DNA of 64,000 bases from Sphagnum compactum (Eukaryota; Bryophyta; Sphagnopsida; Sphagnales), in NCBI GenBank assembly GCA_965153455.1, contig OZ234493.1, positions 9,600,213-9,664,212 on the forward strand, read 5' to 3'. Position 1 is the first letter of the stretch, and every line of letters begins with the position of its first letter. Under the pieces are notes generated by a model. It had not been told where the DNA came from. It worked only from the letters and a program-made list of their open reading frames with translations, and searched no databases. The position numbers and the translations under genes are program-made. Below, piece by piece: positions 47,400 to 60,168 of the stretch.

Positions 47400-49100
47400 G
47401 TGTTCAATAATACTTTTGATGTCAATTGCCTATTAACATGTATAAAAAGTGATAGTATAGTTCAAGTCCAATTGTCAGGTGTTTCCAATTGCTTCTGATT
47501 CATTCGGCCATTCTAACTTGATTCTACCCTTTCAAATGCCATTGACCACAAGTCTATCACGAGCACCCAATTTCCAATCACCTTATGATTGATCATCATC
47601 ATCTATAGACTTGCAAAGTTTCAAGACATGCACTCTTCAGAGAAGTTGTGCCTTGGAGTTGCAATTTTGGACCATTTTTTGTCACTCTTTGAACCCTTGA
47701 AATATTCATACCTCCAAATCATTGAGAACCATCTAAAATGCACACCTATGTAATCAGCATGTAGTGGAGAAGACAACAAACAAGTGATTTGATGAACCTT
47801 GTCACCGACATGGGTTTCTTCTTGGAAAATGATGTCATGACCCAAGAGAATTATCCTTCTAGTGGACTTCTAACAACATTCTCAAAGGAAGTACACACAT
47901 TCATAAAAATATCACTTGTTTCTTAAAAATACACTTTCTTTATTGTCATGTAGAGAGTTTATGAAGATGGTAATATGGTTTTGCACTCAAGTGTGTGTAT
48001 ACACTGTACACCTGCAAAAGAGAGGTAGTTGTAAACTAATCCTACAGTTAAGGTGGTCTCTATACAAAGCCATCCATAAACAGGGGCTTCTGTCCACCAT
48101 GAGTGTAAAGCTGTGTCTATCAGGTGGTATCAATAAGTGCGGAAATTACATACTCAAATTCAAGTTCACCAATTAAGTCATTGTACACTAACCCTTGAAA
48201 AACTCAAAAAAAAGGTAATTAGGGTTATCATTGCTTGCAATCAATTAGATTGAATACAAATTTCAAATTTGTGTGTAGCATGATTGATCATTGATTAGCA
48301 TGGTAAGCTTGAAGGCTTGCAAACCCAAGCTCATGTTTCCATTTTCATAACAAATGTCAATAAATCCATTTGTCTTACAAATGTTGGGTATCAACATCCT
48401 ACCAAGTTACTTTTCCATCTAAAATATTTGAGCATGTTATTCAATTTGAGATTATGAAAATCTTTGATTATATTTAATAACATGTGATAATATCAACATG
48501 GAATGTTCACATCATTGTTTGTGAAGATACTATGAATTGTTGTGATTGGCACCTTAGAGTACAAGCCAAAAAGTAGGCCAGAGCTCAGAAGAGGATTATA
48601 AATTTGTGGCAACTTGCGTGATCCTAATGAAAATTGCGTGAACATTGAAAAGCTCCTCACTTACAAGACTCTGTACAAGATCATTTGGAAAACTCCAACT
48701 GCTTCACTTCCCAAAAGAAATTCCATTTAGAGGGTAGCCTTTTCCTTCAGTGAGACAATAAAACTGACCATCCGGGAAACAAAGAAGTGTTTATGATTTT
48801 AGGGATCTAAGGTTTAAGGTTTAGGGTTTTTCACACCCAAAACACATTGCAGTCATCATCAAATAAGTTGCTGACAAATTCAAATGTATGTGTACACCTA
48901 TGACATGGCTCCAAACCCTCCATAGAACTCATCATCCAAATTGACCTTTGTCTATATAACCTCTTCCAATCATGGAACATGAATCGCATCAAAAGTGTCA
49001 CCTGCCTGCAACGAGGGCTTAAAACACACTACATTTACCAACACCCTGATATTACCACCAATGGATATGACACCCATTGCTGTAGAAAGATGACAAAATT
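47400..49100. other. FSH 5' flank and intergenic DNA, no gene supported
   Basis: The FSH promoter should lie just above 47398. A 74-codon frame on the minus strand (47621-47845) has a less biased composition than most but no recognisable domain, so it is not called. A telomere-like GGTTTAAGGTTTAGGG stretch is at about 48811-48828. Confidence 0.4.
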
Positions 49101-49109
49101 TGCAATCAA

Positions 49110-49555
49110 AAGATCGATGAAGTTGCAGAGAAATCTCCACAACAACAATTAAAGGTAACACGACAATGAGTGCAGTCATAACCTCATGAGAGTCGCTCAC
49201 AAAGTGACAGACCATCACCTTCATCACGAACGGCAGTGACGAGCTGCCATGACTACCCACTGAGTTCATCAGCTCCCAACAGTGGGTGTAGATAAGCATA
49301 TAATAATCTTCCCAAAAAACTTGGGCAAACCATTATACACTATCTGCGTCCTGAGTTTCTGTTGCCTTTCCGGAAGCAATGGGAAGACTCAGACGTGATG
49401 TTGGCTAGCACTCAAGAGACATTGCTAATCAAAAAAGTCAACAGTATCCTCATTCAAGCTGCAACAAGCTTCTGAAGGAAAGAGCTTTTATTTCATTTTA
49501 GCATGTCCCTGTATATGCAAGCATCTATGCCTAAAGGACATAGAAGCCTATATAA
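49110..49555. repeat. Duplicated non-coding segment, copy B
   Basis: Colinear relative of 37396-37800 in the same orientation. It lies 270-710 bp past the predicted stop of the U-box gene and may be part of its 3' UTR or downstream DNA. It carries an extra stretch (about 49200-49260) not seen in copy A. Confidence 0.65.
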
Positions 49556-49823
49556 GGAAATTTGCAATCAAAAACACATTCTAAAACTCCTAGTTGTGGT
49601 TATAACTCAGGTTCACAAGACCACTGATGCAATACAGCAAGATCCATGAAACCACAGAAAAGGAGTATAGTAGATGAGGAGTCACAAAGGTTGGCTTGCA
49701 AGTTTGCTCTGTTCCTACAAACTCTCACATTTGGACTGACCCAATTGCAACAAGCACTTACAGCAGACTTTTAACCCATGTTGTGAGCATGCGCAACACT
49801 TGTTTGTCTTCACTGGTGCTTTT

Positions 49824-52800
49824 TTAGTGTAACATTCTACACCACCACACCTGAGACTGCTCAGGTACCCAATTAGCAAACCTATAGTACAAACAAAAAA
49901 ATCTATTGAAGACTGACAGAAGCTTAACACCCAATCTCAATGATCTAGGCAACAATTTGAAGAGCTATCAAAATCTATATTGTGGCTCTCTGCTAGTTAA
50001 GTGGAAAAATTGGATGCATGTGCTTTTACAGAAAATGGAAGTAGTTGCCCTCTTGAATTTGCTTGCAGCTTTGACAGTGTACAAATGAAAAGGAGTAGTC
50101 ATACAGCAGCAGCAGCCACCACCTACGACCATTGAGTTGAGCTTCACCACCAGATGAGATAGATAACTACTGGGTCGCTTTTACACCTCTTTGCAAGGTC
50201 ACCAATAGCTCTCAAGAATTCAATGCAAATGCCTGTTTCCAATGAAACAACAACATGGTCTCGATCAGCCCTTTTGAATCAACCTCCCAAAACCCATCTT
50301 GCACTAGATGGCTCACACTGGCTGCATTGTCTTTTGGTCAGAACTCGTGGCAAGTTCAAGATCTGTGGCTTTTGATCAAACTACCATCATGTCCACGTAT
50401 ATAGTGTTTTTCAGTGAGCCAGACTAAAAACAACTGCTTACAATCAGTTCACTTGATTTATAACTTAGATCATTGATAGCATTTCTCATGCTGGGAATAA
50501 GAAGTATGATGTGCATGATGAGAAATGTGGGAGCTTGAAAAAACCCAACAAAAAGTTTCTGACTATTTTTCTGATTTCTGTAGCTAGGTATTCATTAAAC
50601 ATAAAAGGATACATACCCGGATTTTACCATCTTCAGAGCCACTGTAGAGAGTTTCACCCACCAAACTGAGGGCTGTAACTTTGCTGCCAACATTGAGAGT
50701 TGCTACTTTTGTCAACCGTGCACGTAGCCACACCTATGACAAGAGGAAAATTGCCCATGTGTCAATTCAAAAGAATCGAAGGGAGGAGGTGTGACAAGTA
50801 GATTGTCAATGATGCAGCAGCAGTTCATCACATGCAAGAGGAAATAAAACTCTTATCAAATGTGTTATTATTGTGGGTAAACGATCCCAGGTCAATTCTG
50901 CAAAAGAGTTGACAAACCTCAATAGTTCCTCCAGGTAAGTTGGAAGCAAGGTAAAGGAAATCATCACTGACAGCCATGGCCCGCACATCCGATTGTGTGG
51001 GTACAGATGTCACCAGCACTCTAGTCAATCGTTGCCACACCTTCAACACAACATGCCACATCCTCGGGACTCAAAAAAGTATAGGGATCACTAGCAAAAA
51101 CACCCAAAAATCTTATTGAAATTTCTTTACGTAGAGCTGAAAGGTTCCAGTTCTAGCACAAAAACATGGAACTTGTACAAACCTCAAAGCTCTTGCACGA
51201 CCCAAAATGACTAGAGTGCATTTCCCTATAGAAGATAGATGCAAAAAAATTCCTGGAGAAAGTTATTACCTTGGTTCCCCCACCCTCCACAAATGCCCCA
51301 GCTGTAAAAAGCAAGTCCTGGTACACCTGCATTGCATATATAGGTTTCTTCCCTCGGAGCAGCCTCGTCCCTGCCTGTATTGACACAACTGCACCGGTTG
51401 TTGTGTCTATTTCCTGCAACAATGGAACCAACATGGGACATTCTTATACAGTTCCTTCCTTATTCAGCTCCTAAAAAACCCAACTAAGCACCTGTGGGGT
51501 TTAGGGTTTAGGAGATGGAAGGAGACCTGTATGCTATTGTCAGTGCAACCACAGTAAATGATGTCATCGATGATGAGCATGCTCTGCACATGCTTGTTTC
51601 CATTGAGGAGCTTGCTTGAACCTGTCTCATCCAGCAGCTGTCATCTCCCACAGTTTCCACCTATTGTCAGTCACATGCTCCTCATTGTCACATCCTCACT
51701 GTTCTCTTGCTACTACCAACCCTAAACTCTGAACACAGGCAAGATCACTATATTCTTAGAACAGACTGACCAGATGGGTAGGGCTTTCTACAGTCAGTCC
51801 ACTAAGCAACTTCTTGTCTTTTTTTCTTCATGGTATAGGGCGAGTGAAGCGAGCCTCCATCAAAATCAGACCTTAATCCCAGCACCCTGGGGAAGAATAG
51901 CAGTGAACTGACTGTTGACCACAAGTGATACAACCGGCTCCTTCACATCCACCATGCGTAAGCATTTCATGCCTTCATCTTCTAACGCCCAGACCTATTC
52001 ACCAGAATGGATGATGTCAAGCTAATTAATACTCACACCACATTATATAAATACCCTTTGCAGAATAAGAACAGCAATGACTTAGAAAAACACAAGTGAA
52101 GCAGAAACTGAGCAAGGAGAAAGATCAGGTGTCAAGTCAAATACTCGAATAGTCTTGTCAGCAGAACCCGTATATAGTTGGTTGGCTGACTGCAGATAGG
52201 CCAAGCATAAGGTGGGCTTTAGGTGCGCCTTCACTTCCTTGAGCAGCTGTGGCTCTTGTCTTCTTGTGTCCCACACCTGTATATATATGTGTATAGATTC
52301 AGCAGAAAAAAACTGAATCTGACAAGGAGGCCAAGCTCCTGTTAGGCCAGCACAAAACCTAAACCCTAAACCCTGAGGTCAAACTTCTGTAATGAGCAGC
52401 CAGAAGAAGACCTTTCCATTTCCACCAGCAGAAACAAAATTCTAGATGCAGGAGAAAGGGTACCTTGATGGAACCATCCATGTGGGCACTGTAGAGAAAG
52501 CCTTTCACAAAAAGAAGTGCTCTTGTTTCACCACTTAAGCTAGCATCCATCAGATGTACCTCCCCATGTGCCCAGATATCCGAATTCTGCCCAAAAAAAT
52601 TCAAAACTATCAGCTGCTTCTCTAATCTCTCTCTCTTTCTCTTGTCTTTTGGAACAAGCTCAAACCAATTCAAACTGACCAACCATTCTGATGGAACAAC
52701 AACACACAGGGAAAAATGTCAAAGCATTAGTTACAGAGTGCATGCTAGGGCTGTTGACAAGGGTGTTGAGCATTGTTTTGGCAGTCCATGTCATGGATTT

Positions 52801-55800
52801 CAAGTACTGTAGAGGTCCAATCAAGTCCTTTGAGTACTCTCCCATCTGCTGCACACCCACTGCAAGGCACCCAGCCACAAGAATATATGTAAAGTCCAGC
52901 AAGGTTCAGAACCTGACATTGTGCAACATCACACAGTCCACAACATGTATACGATTCCATCAATGACTGGAATCACCTGAGTGACTGGACTCACCTGCAT
53001 CCGATAGGAAACTGTTCAATGCAAGTGATGCCAACACCTTTTCTTCCATTTCTTTTCCATTCTGCTGGACAAGCAGAACCATGGGTTGCAGGAAACAGTT
53101 ACGGGCAACAGCCTGCAAGCCTGTGTCAGGCAACTCGGCAAGCTGTGTTGCAAACCATGTTGCAGCAACAAGAGAGAATTTGGCCACCTGAGCATCCTGG
53201 CTACGCAATGCTAGCCCTATTGCTTCAAGCACTCGTCTCCCATTGGACCCAAGAATGGCATGTGATACACGGAGATCCCACTCAGCAGCCACCCTCTCTC
53301 CCTCATCCTGAATTTCAAACAGAAAGAATTCTGGACATTAGGTCCACCTCCACTTGAGTTGATGAGCAAACAGATTGAGAGGAAAATCAACCCTAAACCT
53401 GAAATCGTGGGAAAGGAAAAGGCTGGGACACATACTGGGTTCAGAACCATATCTTCAGACCAAGGACCCTGGTCATCCTTCATGGCTCTGTAGTACGACT
53501 CTGCCATGCCTGCGGTCTTGAGTAGCCAGGCCTCATCCAGTGACTTCCCTGAGTATGAGAATCGTCCCCCCAAAGTTGCAAACACCTTGGCAGCTTCAAG
53601 TTGAGCCTTTGGGTTCTCATCCGCTGTGAGTGCCATTACCAGTGCCTCCAGTGCCTCTTCTCTGTACATGCTATGGCGCCGGGATTCAAACTGCGATTGT
53701 GTATATTGTTCATAATCAGACACAAGAAGTGTTATACAAGTTAGGATGACAGACTTACTGTGCATGAGATTGTAACAGATGGGATGACAGGTTTACAGAG
53801 CTTACCAGTAGATCAAGCTGAAGTAGAAGAGCTGCTGTCAATGGTCGTTGTTCCAGAGGTGCTATTTGGAGGTCAACCAGCAATACACACATACTGCTCA
53901 GTATTCCCTCACTTTGTATAGGCCGCATGATCTTCTCTATCGCTTCCCGCCTGCAGTAAAAAATCATAAACAAAACATCAACTCCAGCCAGCAGCATTCT
54001 TTTGAGCATGTAGTATGCAGTCCTGCAGCATTGCAAAGAGACTGAATGACCCAAGTTCAAGACCCATCATATGTCTTCTTCTGCTTTATAGTCACACCCT
54101 GCAACTGCTTACAAGCACAGCTGCAATGGACGACAATCCTGTGAGTGCCACCAAGGTTGAGCTCAGTAGTAGACCTGTTCAGATGAGTAAGCTCAATGAG
54201 AAATGAGGTGGCAACTGTTCGTGATTGTCCCTTGCAATTGTGGAGCATTTCAACCAGAGGAGAAAGATTTGCACTATAAGCAACTGTGTAGCGACAGCCG
54301 CCATCTGCTTGCATACAGCAGCACAGCACCTTTGCTGCACCCAGTCTCTCCTCAAACACCTGCAAAAAGTAAGATGCACCCAGTTCACAAAAACACCCAA
54401 TTGGATGATGAAATAATCACCACTCTTAAGAACTATTGGGTTCTGGACCACTTGTCACACAATGGAGACAAGGTGACCTAAACCCTAAACACAAAACAAA
54501 ACTGCTCTCTCACTGTGATAGAAAGTGAAAGGAGTGACATTGACCTTAGATTCCAGCTGGCTGATCAGGAACGGGACAGATCCCATATGGACAACCGATT
54601 CTGCATGTGACATGTTGGTAGCAAAATCAAAACTTGTCACTAGTTGCTCAAGCAATAGCACTGCAGCAGCTTTGGGACTCCAAGACACTTGAAAAGCACC
54701 CATTCCAATGGTTTCACTCTCTTGCAATACTTTGACCACTGAAGGTATGATTCCCATAGCTGCTAAGTGTCCAGACCCAGGCTTCAGCAGATACAGCAAC
54801 ACTGCCGCCTGTGGTACCCCTTCCATTTGTAGCACATTCACAATTGTCTCATAGGAAGGGTCCGCCCGCACAACTGCATGCCTAGCCAGCTCATCCTTGA
54901 ATACTAACACAGAGAGTAGACCAACGGTCGCTCTTAAAATCTCCTCGTTCACAGAGTTTGAGAGCACCTCCATCAATCCATCAATAACTGCCACTTTGGA
55001 GAGGCTAGCTACTATAGCAGGGCTACCTTTTTTCTCAATCCAAATGTGGACAATTTGCCGAACAGCAGCCTCGCACTCAGTCAACTCCTCAGCAGTACAA
55101 AGAGAGGCCAATGCAGGCTTTAAAACTCTCGTCAAACCTTCCAAATCTTCAACAGTCATACTGTTTCCAGCTTGAGACAATGTATTTCCTCTTTGGCTGA
55201 ACCTGCAGCTCAGCCTGTGCTTTGAGCGTGGACTGCTGCCGGTAGTCTCATTGTTGTAGAAAGGCGCTTCCTGATGATGATTCATGATATGCAAGGAGGG
55301 TATCACAGTTGCAGAAGTGTTGCACGAGGGATCACTGCTGCTGCTAAGTTGATAACCCAGTTCCAAATGCTCATCCCTCCAAGCATCCACCAGTCTTTTC
55401 AACACAAAGTTTGTCTGCGGAAGCATTAGGCTGCTAAGGCGTTGATGGGTAATAGGGCATGTGGTGTTTCCATGGTCGAGCCACTCTTGGATTGCATGTC
55501 GCTCAAAGGTTTGTCCTGTCTCTAATGTGACAGGGTCTTCAAAGAGCTGCTTGGTGATGAAGCAGACGAAGTCTTTGGGGGGCTTTACTTGAGAAGACTG
55601 ATGATGCGAGTACCACTTAGGACGTCCAGAGATTGAGGGATGTCTGATGCCCCAGCTGCCCTCTCCATTGATTGGTGACCCAGCACTACATGTACAATAC
55701 AGATTAGTTTACTCACTTGATAACCCATGATGGTCTTTAGGGTTTAGGGTTTAGGTTTAGATGTTTTATTCTGATGGCAATCTTGCAGAGAGAGTTGTCT

Positions 55801-58800
55801 CCGTTGTTGTTTAAAATGCTAACTGATTCATGGGTGCAAGACCCAACTGGCCACATTTTACATTCTCCTGAACTGAAAGCACAGAATCCAGAGAGGATGA
55901 TAGCCACCTCAAGTCTAATGATGAATTGGTCAAAAATGTCAAACTGGAGGTAGAAGCATCTTGCTGAATCCTTTGTTCCAGAGCCTGCCTTGCTGCCATG
56001 GCATTGGTTGTTGAGGCATCCTGTGGCATTACCATGGCACCCAAGAACAACAAAACCAGCACAAATGTGGATAAAGCTCCACTGAAGCAATAACGCCTTA
56101 TTAGACTGACCACAACAAATGTTGGTAGAGAGGACAGCAAGAACTGAAGATCTGCCTTTTTCCTTGAACCTCTCTGAGAAATCAATTCTAGACTTGCAAG
56201 CTTTGACTATAGTTTCTTGAAGGTTAATTCAGGAAGCACACCTCTATCTCAATACTTGAATCACATGAAGAGAGTACACCACCCCTAGTTGATTCTTGGC
56301 AGTTTACATCCTGCAGGTTATCTTGTGCCACTTGCATTCTTGGATTTGTTGATGCTATGGCTGTGCGTGCCACATCCATATCCTCACGGGAAGATGTAGA
56401 CAAAGGAGATGGTGAATGTGCACTTGGATGGAGGGAACAAGACTGAAGAACATGTTTGCCAGATCCATGTTGAGCTATACCAAGCAGCTTTGAACTCCGA
56501 TTCTGTGTAACCTTATCAAATCCAGTGGATTCCTCTGCAGCACTGGCATGATTCTTATCACTACTGGGAGCCAAGGATGATGAAGGAGAAGGATTCACTG
56601 CTTCAAGAGAACATCCTCCAATATCCAACTCTTTTGCAATAGGCTGATCTCTTGGTAGAGTCAGCACATCTGACTGCTCCGCAGCTTCCATGACCTCACC
56701 ATGCCCATTTGGACTTCCAGTGTCGTCACCCAAAGACCTCAACTTGGTCTCACAGTCATGGTTACTGGAAAATGGTTGATGCACTATAGAAGCCTGCTGA
56801 TCCTGAGACTGAGTGACTTGCACATTATCAGCAGTGTTTGTAGACATTTGAGCTTTGCTATGAGCCTCTCTTTTCTCCTCTGCAGAAGGAGAATGTGGAG
56901 TAAAAGCAGTTACTGAGAAAGCAGGAGTCTCAGAATCATCTATCGATTCTGCCTGACCCAATCCTGAGGCGATTGGCAATTGCTCACTTTGGCACTCTGA
57001 TCTGACACCACCCTCAGGACCAGGTTTGTAAAGCAGGAGGGTGCGAGAACCAATGCTATGGATGGATTTTTTTGTCACAGGTAACTGCTGCTGCCTTGGT
57101 TTCTGAGCACTCTTGACCAACTCTCTGAGTTTTGCTAGAGTAGTACCTTGACCATCATCGTCATCACTCTGCATGATTATACTTGAAAATGGGCACTTGT
57201 CCTCTTGCTGTAGCTGCTGGCTTGCACTCAAATCCTCCCACATTTGCAGAAGTTGCCCTTGAGTAATCTTTTTGCCATCAATGACGAGACCCATGGCCAT
57301 TGCTGCCTCCTCAGAACAGAGAGGGTCAGCACCTTCCTCAGCTTCTTCATCTAAATGTTTGTCAGCACTTCGCTGCAAAATTAGGCCCCACATTTGATTT
57401 AGGACAAGAGCATTACTGAGACAAGTTCGTAAGGCCAACTTACAATCAGTAAAGAAAAAACATTACTTGGTGCAGATTAAGGTACACATAATCTCAAGTA
57501 CTGAACAGGAAGAGTACCTCAGCAGCAACATTTGGGTGAGATGGGACAGTATCCCATCGCATTCTAAGGTCAGAAACCTTAGAAATAACTGCCTCCTCAG
57601 GGTGGTGAGACTGCTCATTTGCTGTCTCTTCTAAGGGTTGGACATCATGCTCTGTTGTTTGGGAATTTACAGAGTCCCTGTGTTTGCCAGATGTAGAAGA
57701 CGATGACATCGGTCTGGTGGACAAGTCAAAAGCTGGATCCAGAGCAAAGTCACTGGATCCCCCCTCATGCTGCTGTAGCATCAAGCTAAGCTGGCTAGAC
57801 TGAATGATATATTTCACAAGCTCACCAAGCTTCTTGGTTGTAAGCCTCTGGCCATTCCTGTCACAGAATTGTTTCACAAATGCATTTGCCTGTGTCGAAT
57901 TCATTTGTCCAGACGAGAATCTGTCCCAGATTTGCAGAAGTTCCCCTTGTGAGATTCTGCGACCATTCCAATAAACTTCAATGGCATAGAGTGCCTCTCC
58001 TGGGCTCAGAGGATTGCTTCCATTCCCCACTGTACTCTTGTGTTCCATTCCAGACTCCCTTCTCAACTGCATGATGTCAACCCAAGATACACATACCCAC
58101 TTAAGAGCTGACTCAATGGTGTCCAGCATGGAATAAGCACAGAACACACTGTTTGCCCTCACATATAGCCATCAGCTAGGTAGGAAAACCTGAAGGCACA
58201 GCAACACAAATCCAAAGCAGTAGTAGTGGAGAAGGGCAATGCAAAATGCACCTTACTTCTTGGACTGTCCTTTGAAGCCAACATACTATTGACTGACGAA
58301 AGGCTTGTCTGGTCACTTTGATGCTCCATATGAACAAGTCTTTTGGGTGGGTTTTCTTCCTTCTCAAATGAGCGAGCTCTGGAAACTCTACCAGGCCTGC
58401 ATAGATTCAAGGGCATCAACAGGAAGTGAACTCTTGAGTTTTCTCCACTTTTTTTCAGAATTGCACACTTTGGCAAGAGAAAAATTCAGTGTTACACTAC
58501 TCTGTTCTGCATGAAGCACCCAGCTGCAGGAAACAATGGTATGGAAGGAACTTAGGGAATATGCTCACAAAAAAACAATGGTTAAGTACTTACAAAGAGT
58601 TGATTCTTCTCTTCCCAGACACTTCATCATCTGATCCTTCCTCCTCAATAAGTGTGGCCAAGGGCATAGTCTGAACCCCTGCCACTGCAGGTTTAGGTGG
58701 TGGAGGAGTTTCATGTTGTTTAGGGGTTGGAGGTGTTTGAGTCTTGGGAAGGCTTGGTTCATCCCCACTCCGCATACCACCAGCTGCATAAGCCATCCAG

Positions 58801-60168
58801 TCTTTGTAATACTGCGCATACTGCTGTGTATTCATGTCAAGGCAATCCATGTAGAGCTTGTTGAGGAGTTCAAGCCTTACCACCTGTTCTTGATGCAGAT
58901 CTCCTGTTGCCGGGACCTGCATGGACATGGGTGGTTGTTTGAGCTGCTCCTGTATCATCGTTGTCGTCGTCATCATCATCACGCACAAAAGCAAAAAAAC
59001 CTCACAGATAGTTCTTCCATTGAAAATGATGAGTGTGAACCCTACCTCATCTCTGATGGATTCTGCACCATTGGAGTCGTTCTTCTGGTGGTGGTGGTGG
59101 TTGTTGTTGTGGACTCCTCTCTTGAGGAGATTTGGAACCTTGGGCATGCAAGCAACTTTCAATATGTTTTCATACTCTTGCTGAAACCAGATCTCAATGT
59201 TGGCAAGGTGTGGGCGGAAGAGTTGCTCCCAGAGATCGGGTGCAAAATCAAGGCGTGCATATGTGGGGTCAATCAGCAACATCTCCAATAGATGTGTTGC
59301 TACATAAAAGTCGTTGTTGCGCAGCTTCCACACCAATGCAAGGTAGAGATGTGCCCAGGCCGACAAGTATGTGTTGGGTATGCCTGCAGTTGTGCGCTTC
59401 GGATCAAGCAATGCTGGCACCTGGTTTCGCAACAAAAAACAACAACAGTTTCTTCTTCTTCTTCTTCTCAGATCACATTTTCTTTCCTGTCTGTCTGATT
59501 GAGCAGCACTATTGCTCAGGACTTCTCATAGTGGTTTCTCTCTAAGCTAGCTACTGACCTGGAAGAGACGATGAGGAAAATGCTTAGGTGTCATTGCAGG
59601 CAAAGGAGGTAGACGAGTGAGACAATGGGTGTCAGATTTAGGGATCTGATGTCAGAGAGAGTTCAGGAACATCATCATCATCATCATGTTGGAGACCCAA
59701 AAGCCTCAGTACTCATCGTCAAGCAAGCTGAGAGAAGGGGTGAGGGAATTGGTCACCTACCTGCAACATTTTCTCAGAATACTCTAGACGTGCAGCTCGA
59801 GCTTCTTGGTTGGTGGTCTTCACAGCTGACTCCAATCCTTCACTTCCCCAGTCCAGATTAGCAAGCACCGCTTGCTCGGCGTACTGGACTTGAAACCCGG
59901 GAGTTTCCAGCTGCAGACGCTCTGAGCACTTGCTCTTGATCTCTTGTCGAAGCTCGTTATTCAACAGAATGGACATGGCCCAGCTTCCCATCACCCCCAT
60001 CACTGTCCGCACCGCTGCCGTGTCTGGCTGAGTAATAGTAGCCGAAGACGACGACGACGAAGACGAAGACGACGACGACATCTTGCTGCTACTGTGGCTG
60101 CTGCTGCTGTCCACACTAGATGGAATGCTGCGATGGTACTCTGAGCTCATCATCACGGCTGCGGTCAT
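49824..60168 (-). CDS. U-box / ARM-repeat / WD40 protein, LIN (CERBERUS)-like E3 ligase
   Basis: Putative ubiquitin E3 ligase of about 2046 residues, longer than legume LIN (about 1,500). Exons on the minus strand join in frame: 59761-60168, 59046-59420, 58594-58949, 58252-58396, 57518-58066, 56242-57372, 55908-56020, 54545-55685, 54175-54359, 53806-53950, 53436-53690, 52995-53307, 52735-52859, 52464-52586, 52145-52276, 51872-51994, 51527-51637, 51270-51413, 50918-51040, 50617-50733, 49824-49850. The LIN N-terminal domain is clear (QAVLANLDWG; YLSAWAHLYLALVWKLRN). A duplicated module follows at about 446-515 and 627-700. The U-box is at about 1062-1130 (KDFVCFITKQLFEDPVTL). Helical ARM-like repeats run to about 1747. 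WD40 blades (about 1748-2046) are encoded nearly one per exon. The start is the first ATG after an in-frame GTG, giving MTAAVMM. Borders of exons 4, 7, 13 and 21 are the least certain. In legumes LIN acts in rhizobial infection; here the role is unknown. Confidence 0.88.
51497..51512. repeat. Telomere-type heptamers in intron 17 of the U-box gene
   Basis: Two tandem TTTAGGG-type units. Confidence 0.75.
52354..52375. repeat. Telomere-type heptamers in intron 14 of the U-box gene
   Basis: AAACCTAAACCCTAAACCCT: about two and a half CCCTAAA units. Confidence 0.8.
54477..54490. repeat. Telomere-type heptamers in intron 8 of the U-box gene
   Basis: CCTAAACCCTAAAC: two CCCTAAA-type units. Confidence 0.75.
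55736..55760. repeat. Telomere-type heptamers in intron 7 of the U-box gene
   Basis: Three and a half TTTAGGG-type units in tandem, one lacking two G. This is the longest such run in the window. Confidence 0.85.

Noticed and set aside
47621-47845. 74-codon minus-strand frame with balanced composition
   Set aside because: No domain, no splice context linking it to the FSH gene, and no homology recognised. It could be a relic but cannot be supported.
49300-49467. Plus-strand frame with IIHYLRPEFLLPFRKQWED, partly mirrored at 37.6 kb
   Set aside because: The copy at 37.6 kb carries stops, and differences fall equally on all codon positions. This fits a duplicated non-coding segment rather than a gene.
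55737-56185. Alternative frames through intron 7 and exon 7 of the U-box gene (hydrophobic LIRRYCFSGALSTF-type reading)
   Set aside because: Only the DASTTNAMAARQALEQRIQQ frame joins exon 6 and the U-box exon with correct phases; the others would add an out-of-place hydrophobic segment or shift the frame.
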